From: UBA1757 sp045627385
GTDB lineage: Bacteria > Bacteroidota > Bacteroidia > Bacteroidales > UBA1402
Direction of reading: 5' to 3'
Assembly: GCA_045627385.1 (NCBI GenBank)
Contig: JAZQNO010000032.1
Coordinates: 29,882 to 93,881, forward strand
DNA length: 64,000 nt
Part shown: in pieces, positions 26,296-33,358 of the stretch
How the letters are laid out: each line of letters opens with the position of its first letter
Numbering within the stretch: the stretch's first letter is position 1
Made by a program: the position numbers and the translations under genes
The notes under the pieces: model-generated
Databases searched by the model: none
What the model was told of the DNA's origin: nothing
What the model saw: the letters and a program-made list of their open reading frames with translations, nothing else

Positions 26296-27252
26296 ATGAC
26301 GCTCGGACTTTCCATTATCGCCATCATCCTTGGTTTTGCCTTGGTTACATTTTCCGCCGACTGGCTGGTCGACGGAGCATCGGCCATTGCCAAGAGGCTC
26401 AATGTGTCGGATCTGGTGATAGGCCTCACCGTTGTGGCATTCGGCACTTCGGCTCCCGAACTGATTGTCAATATTGTAGCGGCCGGTAAAGGCAGCACCG
26501 AAATAGCCATCACAAACATCTTGGGCAGCAATGCCATCAATATCTTTGTCGTGTTGGGCATGTCGGCGCTGTTCTGCCCGCTGGCAGTTCAGAAATCGAC
26601 GATGAAATTCGAGCTGCCGCTGAGCGTTCTGGCACCTCTGGCGGTCATTCTCTTCGGCCTCGACTTCTTCCTGCCTACGCGGGCAGGGGAGGCGGGCATC
26701 CATTGGATCGAGGGCCTCATCCTGTTGCTGTTTTTCGCAGCTTTCATGTGCCACTGTTTCAGTCAGGTAAAAGCTGAAGGCAATACGTCCGACGAGGTCA
26801 AGACTATGAAGCTGTGGAAGGCCATTGTGCTGGTTCTCGTCGGCTTGGCCGGACTGATAGCGAGCGGGGAAATCATTGTGGACAGTGCCGTTTTCATCGC
26901 CCGTTCCTTGGGTGTCAGCGACGCTGTCATAGGTGTCACAATCGTGGCTTTTGGCACTTCATTGCCCGAGTTGGCCACTTCGGTGGTGGCTGCTGCCAAG
27001 AAACGGGTCGACCTGGCCATCGGCAATGTGGTGGGTTCTAACATTTTCAACGTCTTCTGCATTTTGGGCGTCAGCGCGCTGATCCATCCGCTGGACAGTT
27101 ATTCGAATCTTTTGGCGGATGCTTTGGTGGCCGCGTTGGGCAGTCTGATGGTGTTCCTGTTTCTCTTGGGCAAGAAACATCGGGTGGGCCATTGGCAGGG
27201 ACTGCTTCTCCTGCTGGTCTATGCGGCTTATCTCTATTGGCTTTTGAGGTAG
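26296..27252 (+). CDS. Calcium/sodium antiporter (CaCA family)
   Basis: A protein of 318 residues with about ten membrane helices and two inverted alpha-repeats. The first contains 'VVAFGTSAPELIVNIVAAG' and 'NILGSNAINIFVVLG'; the second contains 'IVAFGTSLPELATSVVAA' and 'NVVGSNIFNVFCILG'. These hold the ion-coordinating Glu and Asn residues of the YrbG/NCX family. It would exchange Na+ (or H+) for Ca2+ across the inner membrane. It starts one base after the priA stop and ends the rhomboid-priA series. The ion specificity is inferred from the family. Confidence 0.93.
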   Translation: MTLGLSIIAIILGFALVTFSADWLVDGASAIAKRLNVSDLVIGLTVVAFGTSAPELIVNIVAAGKGSTEIAITNILGSNAINIFVVLGMSALFCPLAVQKSTMKFELPLSVLAPLAVILFGLDFFLPTRAGEAGIHWIEGLILLLFFAAFMCHCFSQVKAEGNTSDEVKTMKLWKAIVLVLVGLAGLIASGEIIVDSAVFIARSLGVSDAVIGVTIVAFGTSLPELATSVVAAAKKRVDLAIGNVVGSNIFNVFCILGVSALIHPLDSYSNLLADALVAALGSLMVFLFLLGKKHRVGHWQGLLLLLVYAAYLYWLLR

Positions 27253-27286
27253 GGGCGATTCCATAGAATCGGAGAGGCTGTGTCTC

Positions 27287-27656
27287 TCAGGTCCCAATGG
27301 CCAGATTGGCCTCGCGTTGCTCGGCACATCCCCGCGGCTGACACCTCGTGCCGATTTGACTTGATTCCGTTATTTCGTAGTCTGCAAACAGCCCAGGCGG
27401 TAATGATAATTTGGACAATTTTCCAAATTCGACAGCCTCAGAAAAGTCATATGCGTCATCGATGCCATCAAAAATAACAATCTCGGATTCGGAAACGACG
27501 CCAAAGAACTTAGCAATGTTGACTGCGCCAATGCGAACTTGGATTACAGGATATTCGAGGAGTTTGCTTAGTATCTGATCGATCTTGTGCAGAGCAAGAG
27601 GCTTGACATGGAGCCCATTCTAGATGGAAATTTCCGACATTCGGTTCCGATTTCAT
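27287..27656 (-). pseudogene. Frameshifted remnant of a small unknown gene
   Basis: Reading the reverse strand, an ATG at 27656 begins 'MKSEPNVGNFHL'. Near 27621 the reading must shift by one base, because the other frame carries a TAG, after which 110 codons run open to a stop at 27287-27289. The second part ('KPLALHKIDQILSKLLEYP', 'FFGVVSESEIVIFDGIDDA', 'YDFSEAVEFGKL') has purine-first codons and looks like genuine protein. Its last 20 residues are encoded by the interspersed repeat at 27304-27343, so the true C-terminus is probably lost. I do not recognise the family. A chance open frame is possible but less likely. Confidence 0.45.
27304..27343. repeat. Interspersed repeat, copy 1
   Basis: The 40-base segment starting GATTGGCCTCGCGTTGCTCG and ending CCGCGGCTGACA matches copy 2 at 28904 with one mismatch. 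The core GGGAT...ATCCC of the other copies forms an imperfect hairpin. The repeat lies outside intact genes. Confidence 0.75.
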
Positions 27657-27865
27657 TGTCTTTGATTTAGTCAATGCCGAAATAATAATAGAGTGTGTTT
27701 TTAATATTAAATGTTAGAACACCAGTAGCCAATTATTAATCATACAGACCTTTGATAATTGCTAATACACAACAAGTTGGCTACGTGAATCAGCATGAGC
27801 AATTTGAAATGATTTCTTATTATTGCAGCTTGAAAATGATTCGGGCACACATGAATAGAGAATAA

Positions 27866-27982
27866 TATCTCCAGTCAACTCGTGGAGGTTTTGCCATAAA
27901 AGAATACTATAAGATGGTAAAGCGATTCGATTTGGATAAGTGGACTAGTCCACGTCTCGCAGGAACTAAATTTGAGTATTGA
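27866..27982 (+). pseudogene. Short coding remnant (38 codons) in the AT-rich island
   Basis: An open stretch reads 'RGGFAIKEYYKMVKRFDLD' and 'KWTSPRLAGTKFEY' before a stop at 27980. It looks protein-like, but it lacks an upstream start and the 5' side carries stops. It is probably the C-terminal fragment of a lost gene. An internal ATG at 27914 could at most give a 22-residue peptide. No family recognised. Confidence 0.3.
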
Positions 27983-28078
27983 ATATTAATTATAAAAATT
28001 GGTCTAATTTATTTGGCCACTAGTGATGTTGGAATTATATTTGCTGAAACAATGTAAAACATTCTAAATTTTATTCGT

Positions 28079-28882
28079 ATGAAACATCAAAACTTTTTCG
28101 GATTCCGATTCAATATAATAAAATGGGCAGTGCTGTTGCTGCTTTGTCTGCTGCCGTTCGTAGGGAGATCCCAGTCTGATTCAACCGTCCGTTTACCTGA
28201 ATCGAAAGTTGTCGGCAGTAGCCTATACGAGACCGGAAAAACCTTGATGTGGACTGCCGCGTCCGTGTCCTTGACAAGCATGGTCTTTTATTTGGGCCAT
28301 TGTTTGAACCCCGAAGAATCAGGAAGTGGCGAGTGTCATTCGACTGATGTGTCCTTATTAGTCCCTATGGCAGGATTGGCCTCCGGTGCCGCTTTGGTGT
28401 TGGTGGGTCTGCCGTGTTATCTGTTGGGAAAGGGTCAAATCAATCGAAGCGGTTCGGATTTCATCGTCAGTTACGATGATTTGCCCGGTCTGACGGGTAT
28501 TTTCGAATTGTCGGGAGGATTACCTCCATTCATAGGTTATGACGCAATTTTGGGCTGGCAATTCCAGAAAGCTCTTTTTCTGGGAGCCGGGGCAGGCTAC
28601 AGGATGATGTCTTCCAGCGGAGACAATATCCCATTGATTTATGCCAATGGGAGATATTCGTTCGATTGCGGGAAGTCATCTCCATACCTGGGACTGCGTC
28701 TGGGCTATACAGCGAAACTTTCTGAAAGGTATCTGTCTTTTGAGTCGGGTGCCAAAATCCGTACATCCAAGGGGAAAGAAGGCATGACGTGGTGGATTGG
28801 CTCTCAGGTGGAATCCCTCAGTAAGGATGACGTTTTATTGTCACTGAAACTCAGTGCGTCGTTCAGTGTCTCCAACAAGTAA
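28079..28882 (+). CDS. Hypothetical membrane protein with predicted outer-membrane strands
   Basis: A protein of 267 residues. It has an N-terminal signal (IIKWAVLLLLCLLPFVGRSQ), then two hydrophobic stretches ('TLMWTAASVSLTSMVFYLG', 'LLVPMAGLASGAALVLVGL'). The C-terminal half has alternating strands ('GYDAILGWQFQKALFLGAGA', 'SSPYLGLRLGYTAKLS', 'LLSLKLSASFSVSNK') reminiscent of small outer-membrane barrels. I do not recognise a named family. It is an orphan gene between the AT-rich island and tandem repeats, with repeat copies on both sides, and may be part of an acquired segment. Its transcript probably ends at the hairpin at 29027-29054. Confidence 0.65.
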   Translation: MKHQNFFGFRFNIIKWAVLLLLCLLPFVGRSQSDSTVRLPESKVVGSSLYETGKTLMWTAASVSLTSMVFYLGHCLNPEESGSGECHSTDVSLLVPMAGLASGAALVLVGLPCYLLGKGQINRSGSDFIVSYDDLPGLTGIFELSGGLPPFIGYDAILGWQFQKALFLGAGAGYRMMSSSGDNIPLIYANGRYSFDCGKSSPYLGLRLGYTAKLSERYLSFESGAKIRTSKGKEGMTWWIGSQVESLSKDDVLLSLKLSASFSVSNK

Positions 28883-28903
28883 GTTGGTGTATATGTTGTC
28901 TGT

Positions 28904-28945
28904 GGGATTGGCCTCGCGTTGCACGGCACATCCCCGCGGCTGACA
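28904..28945. repeat. Interspersed repeat, copy 2
   Basis: A GGGATTGGCCTCGCGTTGCA core followed by CGGCACATCCCCGCGGCTGA. It matches copy 1 over 40 bases with one difference (A for T). It lies 21 bases after the stop of the hypothetical gene at 28882. Confidence 0.8.
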
Positions 28946-28962
28946 AAGTGCGAACAGTGGCT

Positions 28963-28993
28963 GGGATTGGCCTCGCGTTGCTCGGCACATCCC
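28963..28993. repeat. Interspersed repeat, copy 3 (core only)
   Basis: The 31-base core GGGATTGGCCTCGCGTTGCT...ATCCC is identical to copy 1 where they overlap. It lacks the CGCGGCTGACA extension. The ends GGGAT/ATCCC pair, so each core can form an imperfect hairpin. Confidence 0.8.
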
Positions 28994-29026
28994 TTCCCCT
29001 GCCGGGGGCATTCCAACAAACAAAAT

Positions 29027-29054
29027 AGCCGCAAGTTTCTTGCGGCTGCTTTTT
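29027..29054 (+). terminator. Hairpin terminator 1 of 3, probably for the gene ending at 28882
   Basis: The stem AGCCGCAAG/CTTGCGGCT (29027-29035, 29039-29047, loop TTT) is followed by GC and five T on the plus strand. Confidence 0.7.
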
Positions 29055-29065
29055 GCAAAAAACGT

Positions 29066-29106
29066 CAGCCGCTCGAGAGTGAACTCTCGGCGGCTGCCTT
29101 ATTTTT
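29066..29106. terminator. Hairpin terminator 2 of 3, possibly bidirectional
   Basis: A long stem (arms CAGCCGC...GAGAGT and ACTCTC...GCGGCTG, 29066-29096) is flanked by six A at 29057-29062 and five T at 29102-29106, so it could stop transcripts from either side. Confidence 0.65.
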
Positions 29107-29108
29107 GC

Positions 29109-29132
29109 AAAAAGACCCGACTTTGTCGGGCT
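29109..29132 (-). terminator. Hairpin terminator 3 of 3, for tRNA-Arg(TCT)
   Basis: On the reverse strand the stem AGCCCGAC/GTCGGGTC (loop AAA) is followed by TTTTT. It begins 10 bases past the tRNA 3' end. Confidence 0.8.
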
Positions 29133-29142
29133 ATTTTGTTTG

Positions 29143-29216
29143 TGAATCGGCTGGGATTCGAACCCAGGACCTACAGCTTAGAAGGCTGTTGCTCTATCCA
29201 GCTGAGCTACCGATCC
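29143..29216 (-). tRNA. tRNA-Arg (anticodon TCT)
   Basis: A 74-nt cloverleaf on the reverse strand. The acceptor stem is GGATCGG/CCGATTC, the D-arm is AGCTCAGCTGGATAGAGC, the anticodon loop is CTTCTAA (TCT), and the T-arm is CTGGGTTCGAATCCCAG, with discriminator A. CCA is not encoded. Confidence 0.96.
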
Positions 29217-29233
29217 GGCCTTTTTTGCGGGCG

Positions 29234-29264
29234 CAAAGTTAAGCAAAGCGGCCAAAAGCGCAAA
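29234..29264 (-). promoter_or_regulatory. Promoter of tRNA-Arg(TCT)
   Basis: On the reverse strand -33 TTTG (29261-29264), a 19-bp spacer and -7 TAACTTTG (29234-29241) match the Bacteroidota consensus exactly. It fits in the 49 bp between the GH105-like gene end and the tRNA. Confidence 0.78.
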
Positions 29265-29265
29265 A

Positions 29266-30645
29266 TTATTTTTCCATCATCAGTCGTTCATACTCGCAGG
29301 AAGCCAGCGTGAAAGAGCCGAGGGCCTTGCCCTCGTTGTAGGTCATGCCCGTGTCGCCGCCGCAGAGGTAGTAGTTGATGGTGCCGGTGCGGTTCTGGTT
29401 GCGGGCGGGTCCCAAGCCGGCGGAAGCGCACACCTGGAGTATGTTGATGCTGCCGTCGGGATTTTCGGTGATGAAATTGTCCAGAAGGCCCTGATAGGCT
29501 TTCAGTGCGACAGGTTTGAACTTCTTTTCAGAAAGAAGCCCCAATCGCAGGCCTTTCAGATAGGCATAAGTGAACATACTCGATGCAGAGGATTCCAGAT
29601 AATTGGCGTTGGTGCCGGCATTGTATCCCGTTTTGCGTCCCGAGGCTTCGGCTGCGGCGGCAATGGCTTCCGCGCCGACGGCCAGTTTGCCGTTTCCATC
29701 GATGAAATCGCCCATGGGATCGGCGCAAAGGGTTTCGTCATATTGGAGTAACTGGTACCAGCTGCCGCTTTCGCTCTGCCAGCGGGCCAGGCCTTTGGCC
29801 ACCTGACGGTAAATCTTGAGGACTTTCTTATAGTCGGGATGATTTTGGGGCATCACTTCCAGCACGTCGGTCAGAGCGGCAAAGAACCAGCCTTCGCCAC
29901 GGCCCCAGAATTCCTGAGAACAGCCGTAATGCGGCTTGGTTTCGCGTGCCCAGAAAGAATTCGCGTCGGTGGGATTGGCCGACCAAGCGTGGTAATTCAA
30001 CTTTTTCTTCTTGTCCCAAGTGTAGCGGTGGATGGTTTTGAACTGGAGTGCGATGTCGGACCACGCTTCCATATCGTCCTTTTCACCGAACATGTCTTCC
30101 CATTCAGCCAGGAAGGCGGCGCCCATGTAAAGCCCGTCGAGCCACATCTGGTCGGGATAACGTGCCTTGTGGATGAAACAGCCGGCGCCGGGAAGCGGGG
30201 CCTGAATACGTGTATGGTTGTATTTCAGCTTGTTGCGCATGTAGGTGGCCGCTTCTTCGTATTGTTGTGCGGAGACTTCGTCGCCGACCGACATGCTGTA
30301 GCGGTAAAGGTCGAAGAAAATCTTGCCGGCATTGATGGCGTCGATGTCGTTGTCGCCGATGCGGACCGGGCGTTCGCTGTCGCCGGTCAGATGACGGTCG
30401 GCGTAGGCTTTGACGTATTCGGCATATTCGGTTTTTTCGGGATAGAGTCCGTAAGTGACCAGCACGCCTTTGGCAACCAGTCCCGGAACATAGCTGAAAC
30501 CGGCGGTGGTCAGGGTGTTGGTCTTGTAGCCGTCATTGAAGTTCTGAAGGCTGAGAGACTCGACGATTCTCTGAGAATAAGGCTGTTGGCCGAAAGTGAG
30601 CAGGCTGCAGAAAAGAGCGGCCGTCAGTAGATGAAATCTTTTCAT
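29266..30645 (-). CDS. Glycoside hydrolase family 88/105-type unsaturated glycuronyl hydrolase
   Basis: A protein of 459 residues from the ATG at 30645, which is followed by a signal peptide (MKRFHLLTAALFCSLLTFGQ); the open frame upstream reaches into the fabD leader and is rejected. The alpha/alpha-barrel family signature 'YPDQMWLDGLYMGAAFLAEW' carries the probable catalytic Asp170. 'WGRGEGWFFAALTDVLEVMP' and a C-terminal 'GDTGMTYNEGKALGSF' also match. These enzymes remove the unsaturated uronic acid left at the end of pectin fragments by lyases, in the periplasm. No lyase, SusC/SusD pair or other pectin gene is near, so it is an isolated accessory enzyme here. Choice between families 88 and 105 is inference. 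Confidence 0.85.
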   Translation of the reverse strand: MKRFHLLTAALFCSLLTFGQQPYSQRIVESLSLQNFNDGYKTNTLTTAGFSYVPGLVAKGVLVTYGLYPEKTEYAEYVKAYADRHLTGDSERPVRIGDNDIDAINAGKIFFDLYRYSMSVGDEVSAQQYEEAATYMRNKLKYNHTRIQAPLPGAGCFIHKARYPDQMWLDGLYMGAAFLAEWEDMFGEKDDMEAWSDIALQFKTIHRYTWDKKKKLNYHAWSANPTDANSFWARETKPHYGCSQEFWGRGEGWFFAALTDVLEVMPQNHPDYKKVLKIYRQVAKGLARWQSESGSWYQLLQYDETLCADPMGDFIDGNGKLAVGAEAIAAAAEASGRKTGYNAGTNANYLESSASSMFTYAYLKGLRLGLLSEKKFKPVALKAYQGLLDNFITENPDGSINILQVCASAGLGPARNQNRTGTINYYLCGGDTGMTYNEGKALGSFTLASCEYERLMMEK

Positions 30646-30687
30646 TTGGATCCATTTATTTGCTCGGTAAAAATAGCGAATTATTGT

Positions 30688-30695
30688 TACCTTTG
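30688..30695 (+). promoter_or_regulatory. -7 box upstream of fabD
   Basis: TACCTTTG, a consensus match, lies 33 bp before the fabD ATG in the divergent gap with the GH105-like gene. No -33 box at the usual distance. Confidence 0.55.
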
Positions 30696-30728
30696 CAGTG
30701 AAATGCATGGTTTTAAACATAAAAAATT

Positions 30729-31598
30729 ATGAAAGCGTACGTTTTCCCGGGCCAAGGCGCCCAATTTGTCGGAATGGGCAAAGACCTTTACGAGAATTCC
30801 TCCGTGGCCAAGTCGTTGTTCGACCAGGCCGATGAAATCCTGGGTTTCCATATCACTCAGCTGATGTTCGAATCGACACCTGAGGACCTCCGTCAGACCA
30901 AAGTCACCCAGCCTGCCGTATTCCTCCATTCGGTCATTATGGCCAAAACCTTGGAAGATTTCCATCCCGATATGGTCGCCGGCCATTCGCTCGGCGAGTT
31001 CTCCGCATTGACCGCCGCCGGTGCACTTTCGTTCGAGGATGGTCTCAGATTGGTGTCCAAGCGCGCTATGGCCATGCAGAAAGCCTGCGAAATGAATCCG
31101 TCCACCATGGCCGCCGTCATCGCCATGCCCGATGAAACCGTCGAAGAAATATGCGCTTCCATTACCGAGGAAGTGGTGGTGGCCGCCAACTACAACTGCC
31201 CGGGACAGATTGTCATTTCCGGTTCGAAAGCCGGCATAGAACTGGCTACGGAAAAGCTCAAGGCTGCCGGTGCCAAACGTGTGTTGCCGCTGGCAGTGGG
31301 CGGCGCTTTTCATTCGCCACTTATGGAACCCGCCCGGGTCGAACTGGCCTCCGCCATCGAAGCGACTCAGTTCTCCACTCCCATTTGCCCTATCTATCAG
31401 AACGTAGACGCGAAGCCCTATACCGATCCCACCCGAATCAAGGCCAATTTGGTGGCCCAGCTCACTTCGCCCGTCCGTTGGACTCAGAGTGTCAAGAATA
31501 TGCTGGCCGACGGAGCTGACGAATTTGTAGAACTCGGCCCCGGCACCGTGCTTCAGGGGCTTGTCGCCAAAATCAGAAAAAGTTTGGAAACCGCCTGA
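30729..31598 (+). CDS. fabD: Malonyl-CoA:ACP transacylase
   Basis: A protein of 289 residues, typical of FabD. It begins MKAYVFPGQGAQFVGMGKDL with the oxyanion-hole Gln in 'PGQGAQ'. The nucleophile is Ser87 in the GHSLGE motif, and the partner His is in 'GGAFHSPLM' near residue 200. It transfers malonyl groups from CoA to acyl carrier protein to feed fatty-acid elongation in the cytoplasm. It is followed after two bases by an alpha-amylase-family gene and probably forms an operon with it. No other fab gene is adjacent, unlike the classical fab cluster. Confidence 0.97.
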   Translation: MKAYVFPGQGAQFVGMGKDLYENSSVAKSLFDQADEILGFHITQLMFESTPEDLRQTKVTQPAVFLHSVIMAKTLEDFHPDMVAGHSLGEFSALTAAGALSFEDGLRLVSKRAMAMQKACEMNPSTMAAVIAMPDETVEEICASITEEVVVAANYNCPGQIVISGSKAGIELATEKLKAAGAKRVLPLAVGGAFHSPLMEPARVELASAIEATQFSTPICPIYQNVDAKPYTDPTRIKANLVAQLTSPVRWTQSVKNMLADGADEFVELGPGTVLQGLVAKIRKSLETA

Positions 31599-31600
31599 GG

Positions 31601-33289
31601 ATGCCTAAAACAGTCATATATCAGACCTTCCCCCGATATTTCGGAAACACTTGTCTCAACCAGAAACCTTTCGGTGGAATCGAAGAAAACGGCTGCGGAA
31701 AGTTCAAAGACTATACCGCTAAAGCGCTCCATTCCATTCGTGAAATGGGCGTGACGCACATTTGGTACACGGGAATTCTGGAACATGCCACCAAGACCGA
31801 TTATTCTGACTTTGGAATCCTGCGCGACCATCCGGCCGTTGTCAAAGGCCAGGCAGGTTCACCTTATGCTGTAAAGGACTATTACGATGTAGACCCCGAT
31901 CTGGCCGAGTCGGTGCCGGATCGTCTGAAGGAGTTCCATAACCTGGTCCGCCGCACCCATCAGGCGGGTATGAAGGTCATCATTGATTTTGTCCCCAACC
32001 ATCTGGCCCGCCGCTACCACAGCGACCAGGCTCCGGCCGGTGAAAGCGATTTCGGTGCCAACGACAATACCTCTTGGGCATTTGCCCCCAACAACAATTT
32101 CTACTATCTGCCCGATCAGACGCTTTGGGGACAGTTCGACATGTATGCCGGTCATCGGGTGCCTTATCAAGAAACTCCGGCAAAGGTCACCGGCAACGAC
32201 TGTTTCTCTTCGCATCCGGGTGTCTGCGACTGGTATGAGACCGTCAAACTCAATTATGGAGTGGACTATCAAGGAGGCAGGACCTGCCATTTCGATCCGA
32301 TACCAGATACCTGGAAGCGTATGCACAATGTGCTGACATATTGGGCTTCCATGGGTGTTGACGGTTTCCGTTGCGATATGGCCGAGATGGTGCCTTCTGC
32401 CTTTTGGGCCTGGGTGACCGAATCGCTCAAGAAGAAGTACAAAGGTCTGATTTTTATAGGGGAAGTGTACAATCCCGGACTCTATCGCGAGTATATCGCT
32501 TCCGGATTCGATTATCTCTACGACAAGGTTGGTCTGTACGACAAATTGAAAGCGATTGTCCAAGGCAAGTCACCGGCCTGCGAACTGACTCAATGTTGGC
32601 AGCAACTCGGCGATATCCAGCCTCATATGCTCAATTTTCTGGAAAACCACGACGAACAGCGCATCGCTTCCGATTTCTTTGCCGGAAATGCCCGTCGCGG
32701 CTTGCCGGCTTTGGTGGTTTCCGCCTGTCTGAACACCAATCCTTTCATGCTTTATCAAGGACAGGAACTGGGCGAAAGGGGCATGTGGCGCGAAGGGTTC
32801 AGCGGTCGCGACGGACGCAGCACCATATTTGACTATTGGGGCATCCCGTTGCTGGTCGCCTGGAATGACAATGGTCGCTTCGATGAGACCCGTCTCGATG
32901 CCGATTCCCGCGCTCTTCGTCAGTACTACAGCCGTCTGCTCAATCTGTGTCAGAGCGAAACGGCTCTCAGCGAGGGTCTTTTCTTTGACCTGACTTATGT
33001 CAATATGAATCACAAAGGTTTCGATCCGGCCCGTCAGTATGCTTTCCTCCGAAAGAGCGGGGATTCTCTACTGCTGATTGTGGCCAATTTCGGCCAATCG
33101 GCCTTGGTTCAGGTGAGAGTTCCCGAACACGCGTTTGATTATCTGCAACTTGATGGTTTCGACCTCACTCAGGCAGTGGATTTGCTGAGGGGAGACAAAC
33201 AGTCGCTCCCTCTTTCCAAAGACGGCCTGACAGTGATGCAAGTGCCTGGAAATGACGCTCGTATCTGGAAATACCAAAGGAACAAATAA
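31601..33289 (+). CDS. GH13 alpha-amylase-family protein, cytoplasmic
   Basis: A protein of 562 residues without a signal peptide. The (beta/alpha)8 barrel motifs of family 13 are in order: 'VIIDFVPNH', 'VDGFRCDMAEMVP' with nucleophile Asp259, 'IFIGEVYN' with acid Glu288, and 'FLENHDEQR' with Asp351. A C-terminal beta-sandwich ends the protein. The N-terminus (MPKTVIYQTFPRYFGNTC) is characteristic of a Bacteroidales subgroup that I cannot assign to a GH13 subfamily. It should act on alpha-1,4 or alpha-1,6 glucans, or on oligosaccharides, inside the cell. It starts two bases after fabD, so the two are co-transcribed; the functional link is not obvious. Confidence 0.9.
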   Translation: MPKTVIYQTFPRYFGNTCLNQKPFGGIEENGCGKFKDYTAKALHSIREMGVTHIWYTGILEHATKTDYSDFGILRDHPAVVKGQAGSPYAVKDYYDVDPDLAESVPDRLKEFHNLVRRTHQAGMKVIIDFVPNHLARRYHSDQAPAGESDFGANDNTSWAFAPNNNFYYLPDQTLWGQFDMYAGHRVPYQETPAKVTGNDCFSSHPGVCDWYETVKLNYGVDYQGGRTCHFDPIPDTWKRMHNVLTYWASMGVDGFRCDMAEMVPSAFWAWVTESLKKKYKGLIFIGEVYNPGLYREYIASGFDYLYDKVGLYDKLKAIVQGKSPACELTQCWQQLGDIQPHMLNFLENHDEQRIASDFFAGNARRGLPALVVSACLNTNPFMLYQGQELGERGMWREGFSGRDGRSTIFDYWGIPLLVAWNDNGRFDETRLDADSRALRQYYSRLLNLCQSETALSEGLFFDLTYVNMNHKGFDPARQYAFLRKSGDSLLLIVANFGQSALVQVRVPEHAFDYLQLDGFDLTQAVDLLRGDKQSLPLSKDGLTVMQVPGNDARIWKYQRNK

Positions 33290-33326
33290 TTATCTTCTTT
33301 TTCTTTTTTTAGATAGGACAAATATC

Positions 33327-33334
33327 TAATTTTG
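33327..33334 (+). promoter_or_regulatory. -7 box upstream of prs
   Basis: TAATTTTG matches TAnnTTTG, 24 bp before the prs ATG at 33359. Its position argues against the alternative upstream start at 33332, which would lie within the promoter. Confidence 0.6.
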
Positions 33335-33358
33335 CGGTTGTCAAACAATCACAATCCT

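Larger units (their letters stand above)
27253..28078. other. Gene-poor, AT-rich island with gene debris and a repeat copy
   Basis: No intact gene is seen in these 826 bases. The first 40 hold two small hairpins without T-runs (CGATTC/GAATCG and GAGAG/CTCTC), then one copy of an interspersed repeat (27304-27343). A frameshifted reverse-strand gene remnant covers 27287-27656. From about 27640 the sequence becomes clearly richer in A and T than its surroundings and carries stops in all frames, except for a 38-codon plus-strand remnant at 27866-27982. The pattern fits an old insertion or a decayed accessory gene cluster. Confidence 0.6.

Noticed and set aside
27253..27290. Two small hairpins after the exchanger gene as a terminator
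   Set aside because: Stems of five to six pairs with no T-run on either strand.
27360..27570. Plus-strand frame in the island reading 'RKVICVIDAIKNNNLGF'
   Set aside because: It is interrupted by stops, whereas the reverse frame over the same bases is open longer and has the better codon pattern.
28904..28993. Two 31-bp palindromic cores separated by a spacer-length gap, resembling a CRISPR unit
   Set aside because: Only two units, the supposed spacer begins with sequence that also follows the core at 27304, and no cas gene is visible. It is an interspersed repeat.
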